This document shows, one piece after another, positions 10,588 through 18,265 of a DNA stretch of 46,442 nucleotides. The translations under genes and the position numbers were made by a program. Numbering within the stretch: position 1 is the first letter of the stretch; each line of letters begins with the position of its first letter. A model generated the notes under the pieces. That model worked only from the letters and a program-made list of their open reading frames with translations. It made no database searches and had not been told where the DNA came from. This stretch comes from Clostridia bacterium (GTDB lineage: Bacteria; Bacillota; Clostridia; Oscillospirales; Acutalibacteraceae), in contig JAFYUI010000003.1 of NCBI GenBank assembly GCA_017549565.1, forward strand, positions 1 to 46,442, in the 5' to 3' direction.

Positions 10588-12042
10588 TTAGTACGCTTTG
10601 CCCCAATAGAGCATATGCTTTGCGGGTTTTCCGCAGCAAACACACTTGTCGCTTAAATTTTCTTCATCAAAAGGAATACAGCGTGAGGTGACACCTGTCA
10701 TCTCCTTAAGCTTGTCTTCACATTCCCTGTCACCGCACCACATTGCACGAATGAAGCCCGCCTTGTTGTTGGCAATGTCAATCATTTCATCCATATCGTG
10801 TGCATCATAGGTCATTTCTGCCCTGCGTTCAAGTGCTTTATTATAAAGACCATCTTGAACCGCCTTTAAAAGCTCGGGCACTTTAATTTCTAACTCATCA
10901 AGTGAAACTGTAACCTTTTCACCATTGTCACGGCGAACAAGAACACAGCAGTTATTTTCAATATCACGAGGGCCAAGTTCTAAACGAAGAGGCACGCCCT
11001 TCATTTCATATTCGGCAAACTTCCAACCTGGTGACTGCTCACTATCATCAAGTTTAACACGGCAAACCGATTTAAGTTTTGTGTAAACTTCGTTAGCTTT
11101 TTCAAGCACACCCTCTTTATGAGAAGCGATAGGCACAATAACTGTTTGAATTGGCGCAATAGCAGGTGGTAAAACAAGACCGCTGTCGTCACCGTGGGTC
11201 ATAATAACCGCACCGATTAAACGGGTGGTTGTACCCCAAGAGGTTTGGAACGGATGAACAAGCTTATTTTCCTTGTCCATAAAGGTAACATCAAACGCTT
11301 TTGAGAAACCGTCGCCAAAATAGTGTGAGGTGCCGCTTTGTAATGCCTTACCGTCATGCATCAATGCTTCAATAGTGTAGGTTGCTTCAGCACCTGCAAA
11401 ACGTTCTTTATCGGTCTTTTTACCCATTACAACCGGCATTGCCAAAACATTTTCAGCAAAGTCGGCATAAATTTTGTGCATTCTTTCGGTTTCAAGCCTT
11501 GCTTCCTCGGCGGTGGAGTGCAGGGTGTGACCCTCCTGCCACAAGAATTCGCGTGAGCGAAGGAACGGGCGTGTGGTTTTTTCCCATCTTACAACACTGC
11601 ACCATTGGTTATAAAGCTTTGGCAAATCACGATAGGAGTGAACAATATTTTTAAAATGGTCACAGAAAAGGGTTTCAGAGGTAGGGCGAACGCAAAGGCG
11701 TTCTTCAAGCTCCTCACTGCCGCCGTGGGTAACCCAAGCAACCTCGGGTGCAAAGCCCTCAACATGGTCCTTTTCCTTTTGTAAAAGACTTTCAGGTATG
11801 AAAAGTGGCATATACACATTTTCGTGACCTGTGTCTTTAAACATTTTATCCATTTGGCTTTGAATAAGCTCCCAAATTGCATAACCGTAGGGGCGGATAA
11901 TCATACAACCCTTTACCGATGCATAATCAATAAGTTCGGCTTTGATGCAAACATCGGTATACCATTTTGCAAAATCCTCATCCATTGAGGTAATTGCCTT
12001 TACTAATTTTTCCTTTGCCATAAAACAGATGCCAAAAAGCAC
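10588..12042 (-). CDS. proS: Prolyl-tRNA synthetase, short (ProS type 3) form
   Basis: Charges tRNA-Pro with proline. At 484 residues and without an editing insertion between motifs 2 and 3, it is the archaeal/eukaryotic-like short form also found in many Clostridia. Class II motifs are visible: motif 1 region with [12 protein letters not shown], motif 2 with [22 protein letters not shown], and the VRPTSE loop. The C-terminal zinc-type region contains CEDK and CVCCGK. The GTG at 12042 is preferred because an AAAGGTGG site lies six bases upstream; the next start, ATG at 12021, has no site, though MAKEKLVK resembles usual N-termini. Own promoter at 12096-12124, own terminator. No T-box fits in the 50-nt leader. 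Confidence 0.95.
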   Translation of the reverse strand: MLFGICFMAKEKLVKAITSMDEDFAKWYTDVCIKAELIDYASVKGCMIIRPYGYAIWELIQSQMDKMFKDTGHENVYMPLFIPESLLQKEKDHVEGFAPEVAWVTHGGSEELEERLCVRPTSETLFCDHFKNIVHSYRDLPKLYNQWCSVVRWEKTTRPFLRSREFLWQEGHTLHSTAEEARLETERMHKIYADFAENVLAMPVVMGKKTDKERFAGAEATYTIEALMHDGKALQSGTSHYFGDGFSKAFDVTFMDKENKLVHPFQTSWGTTTRLIGAVIMTHGDDSGLVLPPAIAPIQTVIVPIASHKEGVLEKANEVYTKLKSVCRVKLDDSEQSPGWKFAEYEMKGVPLRLELGPRDIENNCCVLVRRDNGEKVTVSLDELEIKVPELLKAVQDGLYNKALERRAEMTYDAHDMDEMIDIANNKAGFIRAMWCGDRECEDKLKEMTGVTSRCIPFDEENLSDKCVCCGKPAKHMLYWGKAY

Positions 12043-12095
12043 CTATCCCCACCTTTCGTATGTAATTACATAGTATTTTCATCATAACATAGACT

Positions 12096-12124
12096 ATTAT
12101 AAAATAAAACACATATTTTTGCAA
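12096..12124 (-). promoter_or_regulatory. Sigma-A promoter of proS
   Basis: Minus strand: TTGCAA (12124-12119), 17-bp spacer, TATAAT (12101-12096). It is divergent from the acpP promoter. Confidence 0.75.
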
Positions 12125-12158
12125 CTATTTTTATACATATAAATAAAAGAAAAAACTA

Positions 12159-12187
12159 TTGACAAATTGCCATTTAGGAAATATATT
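12159..12187 (+). promoter_or_regulatory. Sigma-A promoter of acpP
   Basis: TTGACA at 12159-12164, 17-bp spacer, TATATT at 12182-12187. An AGGAGG ribosome binding site follows just before the ATG at 12235. Confidence 0.85.
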
Positions 12188-12234
12188 TGTAATAGTACCT
12201 GTCGTTTTACGACAAAATTTTCAGGAGGTTACTT

Positions 12235-12462
12235 ATGACTATTGATAAGATTAAGAAAATTTTAGCAGATACTCTCGATGTGAGCGAAGACGAAATTTCG
12301 GCTGACACCAACATTGCCACCGACTTAGGTGCTGACAGTTTGGATGTTGTTGAAATTTTAATGTCTATTGAAGATGAATTTGAAATTGAAATTCCCGACA
12401 ATGAAATTGAAAACATCCGCACAGTTGGCGAATTGGTTGAATACATCGAAACAAATATGTAA
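12235..12462 (+). CDS. acpP: Acyl carrier protein
   Basis: A 75-residue, highly acidic protein that carries growing acyl chains in fatty-acid synthesis on a phosphopantetheine arm. The attachment site is Ser35 in GADSLD, inside the conserved DLGADSLDVVE helix-II segment. The IEDEFEIEIPD recognition region is intact. It is transcribed alone from its own strong promoter and terminated at once; no other fab gene is in the window, so the fatty-acid cluster must lie elsewhere or is dispersed. A secondary role with another acyl or peptide pathway cannot be excluded. Confidence 0.95.
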   Translation: MTIDKIKKILADTLDVSEDEISADTNIATDLGADSLDVVEILMSIEDEFEIEIPDNEIENIRTVGELVEYIETNM

Positions 12463-12473
12463 ACAAAAATTTT

Positions 12474-12505
12474 AATGCCCGAACTTTTAGTTCGGGCATT
12501 TTTTT
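12474..12505. terminator. Bidirectional terminator between acpP and surE
   Basis: Twelve-bp perfect stem 12474-12485 with 12489-12500, three-base loop, followed by TTTTT on the plus strand. The minus-strand side also has a T-rich tail. Confidence 0.9.
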
Positions 12506-13223
12506 ATTTTCTTTTAAATTTTTCAAACACCTGCATATCAGTGCGGGTGGCGATAAGTGGTGTTACTGAAATGGTTTTATTTAAAATTGCAACAGTATCA
12601 CGGTTTAAATCATCGGGGCAAACGTCAGGAACGGGTTCACCCTCTTGGTGATACATATCACCGCCGTCGTGCACAAAGCCATCTGAAAAATAGTGCGAGC
12701 CCTGGCGGGTTATTCTAATATCCTCTACCTCATCGGGAATGTTTACATTGTAAATTAAGGTTTCATCAAAAAGGTTTTGGCTTACAATATAATCATACGC
12801 CATATCAAAATATTCGGCAGATTCCTTTTGGCTGTGGGGAAAGGTTGAAAAAGCAATACCCTTTATCCCCATTCTTGCCGCTTCAAAAACGGCGGCAACT
12901 GTGCCCGAATATACAATATCCTGCCCAACATTTACACCATAATTTATGCCCGAAAGCACAAGGTCGAATTTATCTTCAAGTGCCAAGGTGCCAAAACGCA
13001 CACAGTCAGCAGGGGTTGAAGACATTGAATACGCTGTAACACCATCTAAAAAGTCAACCCTTTTAATTTCTTGCTGGTGCATAAAATCAATGGCGTGGCT
13101 CATAGCGCTTTGCTCGACCTTAGGGGCAACAACTGTAACCTCACCAAGCTTTTTTGCCCAATTTGCCAAAAGCTTAATTCCGGGTGCGTTTATACCGTCG
13201 TCATTGGTTATTAAAATTTTCAT
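12504..13223 (-). CDS. surE: 5'/3'-nucleotidase SurE
   Basis: A 239-residue metal-dependent phosphatase that removes phosphate from nucleoside monophosphates. The diagnostic N-terminus MKILITNDDGINAPGI supplies the Asp-Asp metal ligands; SGINYGVNVGQDIVYSGTVAAA-like residues (SGINYG, YSGTVAA) complete the site. Start chosen at 13223 because AAAGGATGG lies just upstream and the ATG shares one base with the TAA of the preceding gene (TAATG), a sign of translational coupling. It is the last gene of a four-gene operon of nucleotide hydrolases and ends at a shared terminator. Confidence 0.95.
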   Translation of the reverse strand: MKILITNDDGINAPGIKLLANWAKKLGEVTVVAPKVEQSAMSHAIDFMHQQEIKRVDFLDGVTAYSMSSTPADCVRFGTLALEDKFDLVLSGINYGVNVGQDIVYSGTVAAVFEAARMGIKGIAFSTFPHSQKESAEYFDMAYDYIVSQNLFDETLIYNVNIPDEVEDIRITRQGSHYFSDGFVHDGGDMYHQEGEPVPDVCPDDLNRDTVAILNKTISVTPLIATRTDMQVFEKFKRK

Positions 13224-14197
13224 TAAAGCCATCCTTTATTATTTTCTTTATAATTCTTTAAAAGCTCATCCGCTTCGGCTATTGCTTTTTTCATTTCGCG
13301 TTTGGAATAAACAGTACCGCCCGCCGCACAAGCGTGACCGCCACCGCGGTATTTTTCAGCAAGCTCACTAACAGTTACAAAACGGGAACGGAAACGAACC
13401 CTTATAGCATCATCATTTTCAATAAATGCAATCCAAATAAGCGAGCCACGGATGGCATCCAAATAGCTAACCGCCGCCGAAGCATCCTCGTTTGAGAGGT
13501 TGAATTTTTTCTTCATTGCCTTTGAAACAAAGATATATGCAACGCCGTTTTTGGTAACCTTTATTTTATTTTGAACATACGCCTCAAATTTTAAAAGTGA
13601 AAAGTCTTTTAAATAAAGATTGGCGTAAAGCACATCGGTATCAACACCTTGGTCAAGCATTAAGCCCGCCAAACGCATTGTTTCACCGTCAACCTCACGA
13701 TAACGAAAACGGCCTGAATCGGTCACCATACCTGCATAAATACAGGTGGCGGCTGTTTTATTTATTTTAAGCTCGTCCTTAAAGGTGTCGTAAAAATCAG
13801 CTATCATCTCACAGGCGGAGGAACGGTTTTCCTCAACCCATTCCAAATCGCCGTAAGAATCGGTTGGGATATGATGGTCGATTTTAATAATTTCTTTGCA
13901 AAGGGTGAACTTTTGGTTTGAAACACGCTTTGCAGTACCTGTATCAATTACAATAGCCAAGGCTTCGCTATATTCCTCATCAGGTAAAAGGGCATCCTCT
14001 TCCCCTAAAAAAGCAACATAATCAGAAAAGTCGGCGTTTTGCAAATAAACCTTTTTTTCAGGAAAATTTATTTTTATAATTTCAGCCATACCCTTTGTTG
14101 AACCAACGGCATCACCGTCGGGACGGAAATGGCGAAACAAAAAGATTTTATCATAATCTTTAATTTTTTGTAAAATTGCCTTTTTTTGAGCTAGCAT
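13223..14197 (-). CDS. DHH-family phosphoesterase, NrnA-like (second copy)
   Basis: A 324-residue DHH/DHHA1 phosphoesterase of the type that degrades short oligoribonucleotides and/or 3'-phosphoadenosine 5'-phosphate. Visible motifs are RHFRPDGDAVGS (motif I), IDTGTA (motif II), IDHH (motif III), GMVTDSGRFRY, and the C-terminal GGGHACAAGG of DHHA1. All key Asp/His residues are present. It begins at an ATG overlapping the stop of its paralogue upstream (TAATG) with a GGGAGA site. The two tandem genes share the domain plan but differ widely in sequence, so the duplication is old. Which copy is the true NrnA cannot be told by eye. Confidence 0.9.
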   Translation of the reverse strand: MLAQKKAILQKIKDYDKIFLFRHFRPDGDAVGSTKGMAEIIKINFPEKKVYLQNADFSDYVAFLGEEDALLPDEEYSEALAIVIDTGTAKRVSNQKFTLCKEIIKIDHHIPTDSYGDLEWVEENRSSACEMIADFYDTFKDELKINKTAATCIYAGMVTDSGRFRYREVDGETMRLAGLMLDQGVDTDVLYANLYLKDFSLLKFEAYVQNKIKVTKNGVAYIFVSKAMKKKFNLSNEDASAAVSYLDAIRGSLIWIAFIENDDAIRVRFRSRFVTVSELAEKYRGGGHACAAGGTVYSKREMKKAIAEADELLKNYKENNKGWL

Positions 14198-15132
14198 TAG
14201 TTTTCTCCCAATTTATTTAAATCTTCAAGCATTTGCATTGCTTCCTCGCGGTTTTTAAGTGTGGCACCGCTTGCCTTTAAGTGACCGCCACCACCGTATT
14301 TAACGGCAATAGTGTTTATATTATATTTATTCGAGCGAAGCTCGGCCAAAACGCCGTTTTCGGTTTCGGTAAAGTTTACCCAAACATTCACACCCTTAAT
14401 ATCCCCCATTGTGCCAACCATAGCGCGTGAAATGGTAAAGGTGTCGGCATCGTATTGGTCAAGCTCATCCCTTGTGGTGTAAATATACGCAACATTATTT
14501 TCGGTAAATTTAATTTTAAGCACAAACTGTGCACGAAGTCGAATAAACGAAAAATCATCGGCATAAAGCTGGGCATAAATTTCGTTAGTATCAAATTCAG
14601 TTTCCATAAGGTGTGATGCCAAACGGAAGGTGTTGGCGTTTGTGCAGTCATAACGGAAACGGCCTGAGTCGGTCACCATACCGGTATAAAGTGACTTTGC
14701 AGCAAGGGGCGAAAGCTTTAAACCGCTTTCAATGGCAAATTCGGTAATAAGACCGCAGCAGCTTTCGTAAGAGGTATCGGTCACCTCAACATCGCAAATT
14801 TCTTCACAAAAGATGTGGTGGTCGATTCTTGCGGTTCTTTTGGCGGTTTTATAACGGTCATCACTTATAAGCGCCGCTGCCGAAGTATCAAGCACAATAG
14901 CCAAAGCATTTTCATAAACGCTGTCGGCAATTTCATCCATATCGCTTTGCTCCATAAAGCCGTACCGCTTGGAGCTATCCCCCACAACATAAACCGTTTT
15001 TTCGGGAAAGTTTTCGGTAATGATGTTTTTAAGACCAATTTGACTTCCCAAAGCATCGCCGTCGGGGTTATTGTGGCGGTGAATTATTATCGTGTCAAAG
15101 CTTTTAATTTCATTTAATATTTTTTCAAACAT
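14197..15132 (-). CDS. DHH-family phosphoesterase, NrnA-like (first copy)
   Basis: A 311-residue paralogue of the next gene with the same motifs: HRHNNPDGDALGS, LDTSAAA, IDHHIFCEE, GMVTDSGRFRY and GGGHLKASGAT. Predicted role is 5'-to-3' removal of nucleotides from two- to five-base RNA fragments and/or hydrolysis of pAp in the cytoplasm. It lies 12 bp after the dgt-like gene and overlaps the next gene by one base. No altered catalytic residue is seen, so both copies are probably active and may differ in substrate. Confidence 0.9.
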   Translation of the reverse strand: MFEKILNEIKSFDTIIIHRHNNPDGDALGSQIGLKNIITENFPEKTVYVVGDSSKRYGFMEQSDMDEIADSVYENALAIVLDTSAAALISDDRYKTAKRTARIDHHIFCEEICDVEVTDTSYESCCGLITEFAIESGLKLSPLAAKSLYTGMVTDSGRFRYDCTNANTFRLASHLMETEFDTNEIYAQLYADDFSFIRLRAQFVLKIKFTENNVAYIYTTRDELDQYDADTFTISRAMVGTMGDIKGVNVWVNFTETENGVLAELRSNKYNINTIAVKYGGGGHLKASGATLKNREEAMQMLEDLNKLGEN

Positions 15133-15144
15133 ATTTTAAAATTC

Positions 15145-16341
15145 CTAATCATCAAAATATCCTCTGTAAACCACAGGGTAGTCAGCATTGGGGAACATAT
15201 ATTTATGAAGTTCGATAAAATAATCGTCGGTCATACTTGCAATAAAGTCAACGATAATTTGGTTTGGCTCGGTCTTTTCGTAAGGGGTTTTGGGGCTGTT
15301 GCGCAAATTTTTAACATAATTTATATGCTTTGTGTAAATTGGCGAATTTGTCTTTCCAAGCCTTAAATCTTCTAAAAGTTGACCGTAAATGTCCGCCATC
15401 ATCGGCTTTACTGTAATATCAAGTCGGGCATCCGCCGCGGCGTGATTGTAAATTTTAATATAATTATCTTTTTTCGACTGCCTTAACGCTTCAAAATGCT
15501 TTTCATCCATTTTTATATATGGCTTGCCGTAGCTGTTTTCAATTATATTAACCATTAAATTGTTTATGATTTCAGCATTGATAGAGCCAATATCCTCGTT
15601 ATAAAAATCGTTTTCGGTGGCGGTTTTTGACATTATTGCATCCTGTCGGTCTTTGCCGAGATATGCAATTATATCAGAAATTTTAACCACTGCACCCTCT
15701 AATGTAGATGGGGCAATTTTATTTGCAAATGCCTTGTCTTCACAGCATTTTTCCATTATTTTATCAAACTCTTCAAAGCCCGACAACTTTGCAGGGTAAT
15801 ATTCGCAAAGCTCGATTTCGCCGTTGTGGGCGGCAATGCCGTCAAGGGTTTGCAGCGTTAAATTACAGGGATAAATTTTATCAAGCACTCTGACAGAATG
15901 GATATTGTGCAAAAAATGTCTGCCTGTGTGTTTTCTATATAATTCATCAAGATATTTTTCGCCCGAATGTGCAAATGCAGGGTGACCGATATCGTGACCC
16001 AAAGCGATAGATTCAATAAGTTCTTGATTTAAATGCAAAGCGCCGCCAATGGTACGCGCAATGCGTGAAACCAACTGCACATGTAAAAAGCGGCGGGTAA
16101 TATCATCATTTTTCCAAAGCGAATAAACCTGTGTTTTGTCTGCATAACGGCTGTAAAACGGGCAATGCAAGATTTTATCACTATCACGCACAAACGGTGT
16201 GCGCCATATATTAGACTTGTCTACTGTTGTATCACGGCGATATGCCGCGCTATCCTCAAAACCAAATTTTTCAAAGCTTGAATTTTGGTTTTCAAGTTCC
16301 ATTCTTTTAACTAATTCATTTGAAAGCTCATGCTTCGGCAT
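15145..16341 (-). CDS. dGTPase-like HD-domain triphosphohydrolase
   Basis: A 398-residue HD-superfamily protein of the dNTP triphosphohydrolase type, which splits dNTPs to nucleoside and triphosphate. The N-terminal part has the RRDTTVDKSNIWRTPFVRD-like opening and RRFLHVQLVSRIARTIG (first His). The HD pair is ALGHDIGHPAFAHSGE. Further metal or phosphate residues lie in NIHSVRVLD and KISDIIAYLGKDRQDA. Start supported by AAAGGTGGG seven bases upstream. It is the first gene of an operon with two NrnA-like enzymes and SurE, with its own promoter. The exact dNTP preference is unknown. Confidence 0.85.
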   Translation of the reverse strand: MPKHELSNELVKRMELENQNSSFEKFGFEDSAAYRRDTTVDKSNIWRTPFVRDSDKILHCPFYSRYADKTQVYSLWKNDDITRRFLHVQLVSRIARTIGGALHLNQELIESIALGHDIGHPAFAHSGEKYLDELYRKHTGRHFLHNIHSVRVLDKIYPCNLTLQTLDGIAAHNGEIELCEYYPAKLSGFEEFDKIMEKCCEDKAFANKIAPSTLEGAVVKISDIIAYLGKDRQDAIMSKTATENDFYNEDIGSINAEIINNLMVNIIENSYGKPYIKMDEKHFEALRQSKKDNYIKIYNHAAADARLDITVKPMMADIYGQLLEDLRLGKTNSPIYTKHINYVKNLRNSPKTPYEKTEPNQIIVDFIASMTDDYFIELHKYMFPNADYPVVYRGYFDD

Positions 16342-16382
16342 CCGTAACCCACCTTTTATTTAATATAAAGTCATACCTTAAT

Positions 16383-16411
16383 ATTATAACATAATTTTTT
16401 CAATTTGTGAA
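16383..16411 (-). promoter_or_regulatory. Promoter of the dgt-nrnA-nrnA-surE operon
   Basis: Minus strand: TTCACA (16411-16406), 17-bp spacer, TATAAT (16388-16383). Confidence 0.7.
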
Positions 16412-16422
16412 TATCAAAAATA

Positions 16423-16450
16423 AAAAACCTGCAATTATTTGCAGGTTTTT
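16423..16450. terminator. Terminator overlapping the 3' end of the PHP gene
   Basis: Twelve-bp stem AAAAACCTGCAA (16423-16434) with TTGCAGGTTTTT (16439-16450), four-base loop. The last codons and stop of the PHP gene lie in the stem. Confidence 0.85.
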
Positions 16451-17286
16451 GAATGTTTTTTCAATTTTTCAAAAAATTCGTACGGAACAGAAAGACTTCC
16501 CTTTCCCTTGCCAATTGCAATATGCGGTTTATTTGCGCCATGAAAATCACTGCCTCCGCTTTGCAAAAAGCCGTATTTTTCGGCAGTTTCTATTGCGGTT
16601 TTTGTGGTGCTTTCATCATACATAGGGTATAAAGCTTCCATACCAACAAGCCCTGCCGCCTTGGCTTTTTGCCAAAAACTTTCCAAACTTTCGGGCTGTG
16701 CGCTGTAAAACGGGTGTGCAATTACCGGCACCGCCCCAATTTGTTTTAAAAAAGAAATAGTTTTAAGGGCATCTAACCGTTTGGGTGATTTATAAAATTT
16801 TCCGCCGTCTTCTAAAAATGTTTTAAACGCATCCGAAACCGTTTCGGCATATCCGTTTTTTACAAGCTCACTTGCAACATGTGCGCGGTTTATTTGACCC
16901 CTTGCAGTTTGTGAAAGCATTCTTTCATAATCAATTTTATATCCTGCGTTTATTAAATTATCCACCATTTCTTTGTTAGCAATGCGCTTAAGATGGTTTA
17001 ATTCTTCACAATATTTTGAAACATCTAAAAAATGCTCTTCAGGTATAAAAAGCCCCAAAATATGAAGCTCTATCCCCTCATATTCGGTGGTGATTTCAGC
17101 ACCCAAAACGGCATCAATGGGTTTATCCTTTGCCGCATTTTTAAACTCAATTAGTCCATCTATTGTGTTGTGGTCGCAAAGGGCGATGGCTGAAATGCCT
17201 TCGCTAACCGCTAAATTTAAAAGCTCGGTTGGGGTAAGCGTTCCGTCAGAATGGTTTGAATGTGTATGTAAGTCACAAATCTTCAA
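16435..17286 (-). CDS. PHP-domain phosphoesterase (TrpH/YciV, RNase AM-like)
   Basis: A 283-residue metal-dependent phosphoesterase of the PHP family. Motifs: DLHTHSNHSDG at the N-terminus (His7, His9, Asp14), ALCDHNTIDG, GAEITTEYEG, the insert with RAHVASELV, PVIAHPF, and the C-terminal SGGSDFHG. This set matches proteins that act as 3',5'-nucleoside bisphosphate phosphatase and 5'-to-3' trimming exoribonuclease, so it may share substrates with the NrnA-like enzymes next door. A TTG start at 17286 is preferred because AAAGGGGG lies six to seven bases upstream, while the ATG at 17313 has no site and sits against the -10 box. Confidence 0.85.
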   Translation of the reverse strand: MKICDLHTHSNHSDGTLTPTELLNLAVSEGISAIALCDHNTIDGLIEFKNAAKDKPIDAVLGAEITTEYEGIELHILGLFIPEEHFLDVSKYCEELNHLKRIANKEMVDNLINAGYKIDYERMLSQTARGQINRAHVASELVKNGYAETVSDAFKTFLEDGGKFYKSPKRLDALKTISFLKQIGAVPVIAHPFYSAQPESLESFWQKAKAAGLVGMEALYPMYDESTTKTAIETAEKYGFLQSGGSDFHGANKPHIAIGKGKGSLSVPYEFFEKLKKHSKTCK

Positions 17287-17315
17287 AAAACTTCCCCCTT
17301 TAAAATAATACATTT

Positions 17316-17343
17316 ATTATATCACTTTTATAAAATTTTGCAA
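17316..17343 (-). promoter_or_regulatory. Promoter of the PHP gene
   Basis: Minus strand: TTGCAA (17343-17338), 16-bp spacer, TATAAT (17321-17316). It is divergent from the radical SAM promoter. Confidence 0.65.
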
Positions 17344-17352
17344 AGTTTTTAT

Positions 17353-17381
17353 TTGGAAAATGTGTAATTATATGTTAAAAT
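17353..17381 (+). promoter_or_regulatory. Promoter of the radical SAM gene
   Basis: TTGGAA at 17353-17358, 17-bp spacer, TAAAAT at 17376-17381. The predicted leader is only about 15 nt and contains the GAGGTG ribosome binding site. Confidence 0.55.
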
Positions 17382-17400
17382 AAAACCGAGGTGAAAAAAG

Positions 17401-18231
17401 GTGAAGCGTTTTAAAAAGGTTTATATTGAAATTTCAAATGTTTGTAATCTTTCCTGCTCGTTTTGTCCCAAAACAAGCAGAAGCCCAAAGCAAATGACTT
17501 TGGATAAATTTAAAACCGTTGTTAAAAAGGTTTTGCCCTTTACCGATTATGTTTATTTTCACCTTTTGGGCGAGCCGCTTTTGCACCCCAACCTTTCCGA
17601 TTTCCTAAAAATTTGCGAAGATGAAAATTTAAAGGTTATAATCACCACCAACGGCACACTTTTAAAACAGCAAAAGGATGTTTTAATAAATTCTAAAAGC
17701 CATTATAAAACGGTGATTTCGCTCCATTCGTTTGAAGCAAACGAGGGTATTGATTTTGATAAATATATTAATGACTGCCTTGATTATGTAAAGGAAGCCA
17801 AAAACAGCAAAACCGTTGTTTTACGGCTTTGGAACAACGGTGGTAAAGATTTATTAAACCAAAACATTTTTGAAAAAATTGCAAAAATTTACCCAAAACC
17901 TTGGGCTGACACCCGCGGTGGCAAAAAAATTACAGAAAACCTTTATTTACAGTTTGGCGATAAATTCGACTGGCCCGATTTAAACGCCGAAACCGAAAAT
18001 GACACCGCCTTTTGTTACGGGCTTCGTGACCAAATCGGCATTTTGGCCGACGGCACGGTTGTACCCTGTTGTTTAGACAATAACGGCAGCATAAACCTTG
18101 GTAACATTTTTGAAAATGATTTAGAGAATATTATAAATTCAAAAAAAGCCACCGATATTTATAACGGTTTTTCAAGTCGAAAAGCCACTCAGGAGCTTTG
18201 CAAAAAATGTAGCTTTGCAAGAAAATTTTAA
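17401..18231 (+). CDS. Radical SAM protein with SPASM-like C-terminus
   Basis: A 276-residue radical SAM enzyme. The CNLSCSFC motif near residue 15 (Cys-X3-Cys-X2-Cys) binds the [4Fe-4S] cluster that cleaves S-adenosylmethionine; HLLGEPLLHP and IITTNGTLL follow in the usual places. The C-terminal third has further Cys residues (TAFCYG, VVPCC, ELCKKCSF) in a SPASM/twitch-like arrangement, which binds extra iron-sulfur clusters. Such proteins often modify peptides or mature other enzymes, but no precursor peptide gene is seen beside it. Starts with GTG after GAGGTG, is transcribed alone and ends at a strong terminator. Substrate unknown. Confidence 0.85.
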   Translation: MKRFKKVYIEISNVCNLSCSFCPKTSRSPKQMTLDKFKTVVKKVLPFTDYVYFHLLGEPLLHPNLSDFLKICEDENLKVIITTNGTLLKQQKDVLINSKSHYKTVISLHSFEANEGIDFDKYINDCLDYVKEAKNSKTVVLRLWNNGGKDLLNQNIFEKIAKIYPKPWADTRGGKKITENLYLQFGDKFDWPDLNAETENDTAFCYGLRDQIGILADGTVVPCCLDNNGSINLGNIFENDLENIINSKKATDIYNGFSSRKATQELCKKCSFARKF

Positions 18232-18261
18232 AACCCGTTTATCACTTAGATAAACGGGTTT
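18231..18261. terminator. Bidirectional terminator after the radical SAM gene
   Basis: Thirteen-bp stem 18231-18243 with 18249-18261, five-base loop, T-rich tails on both sides. It serves the convergent CNNM gene too. Confidence 0.9.
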
Positions 18262-18265
18262 TATT

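Noticed and set aside
12043-12095. T-box leader upstream of proS
   Set aside because: The promoter leaves a leader of only about 50 nt, far too short, and no T-box sequence is present.
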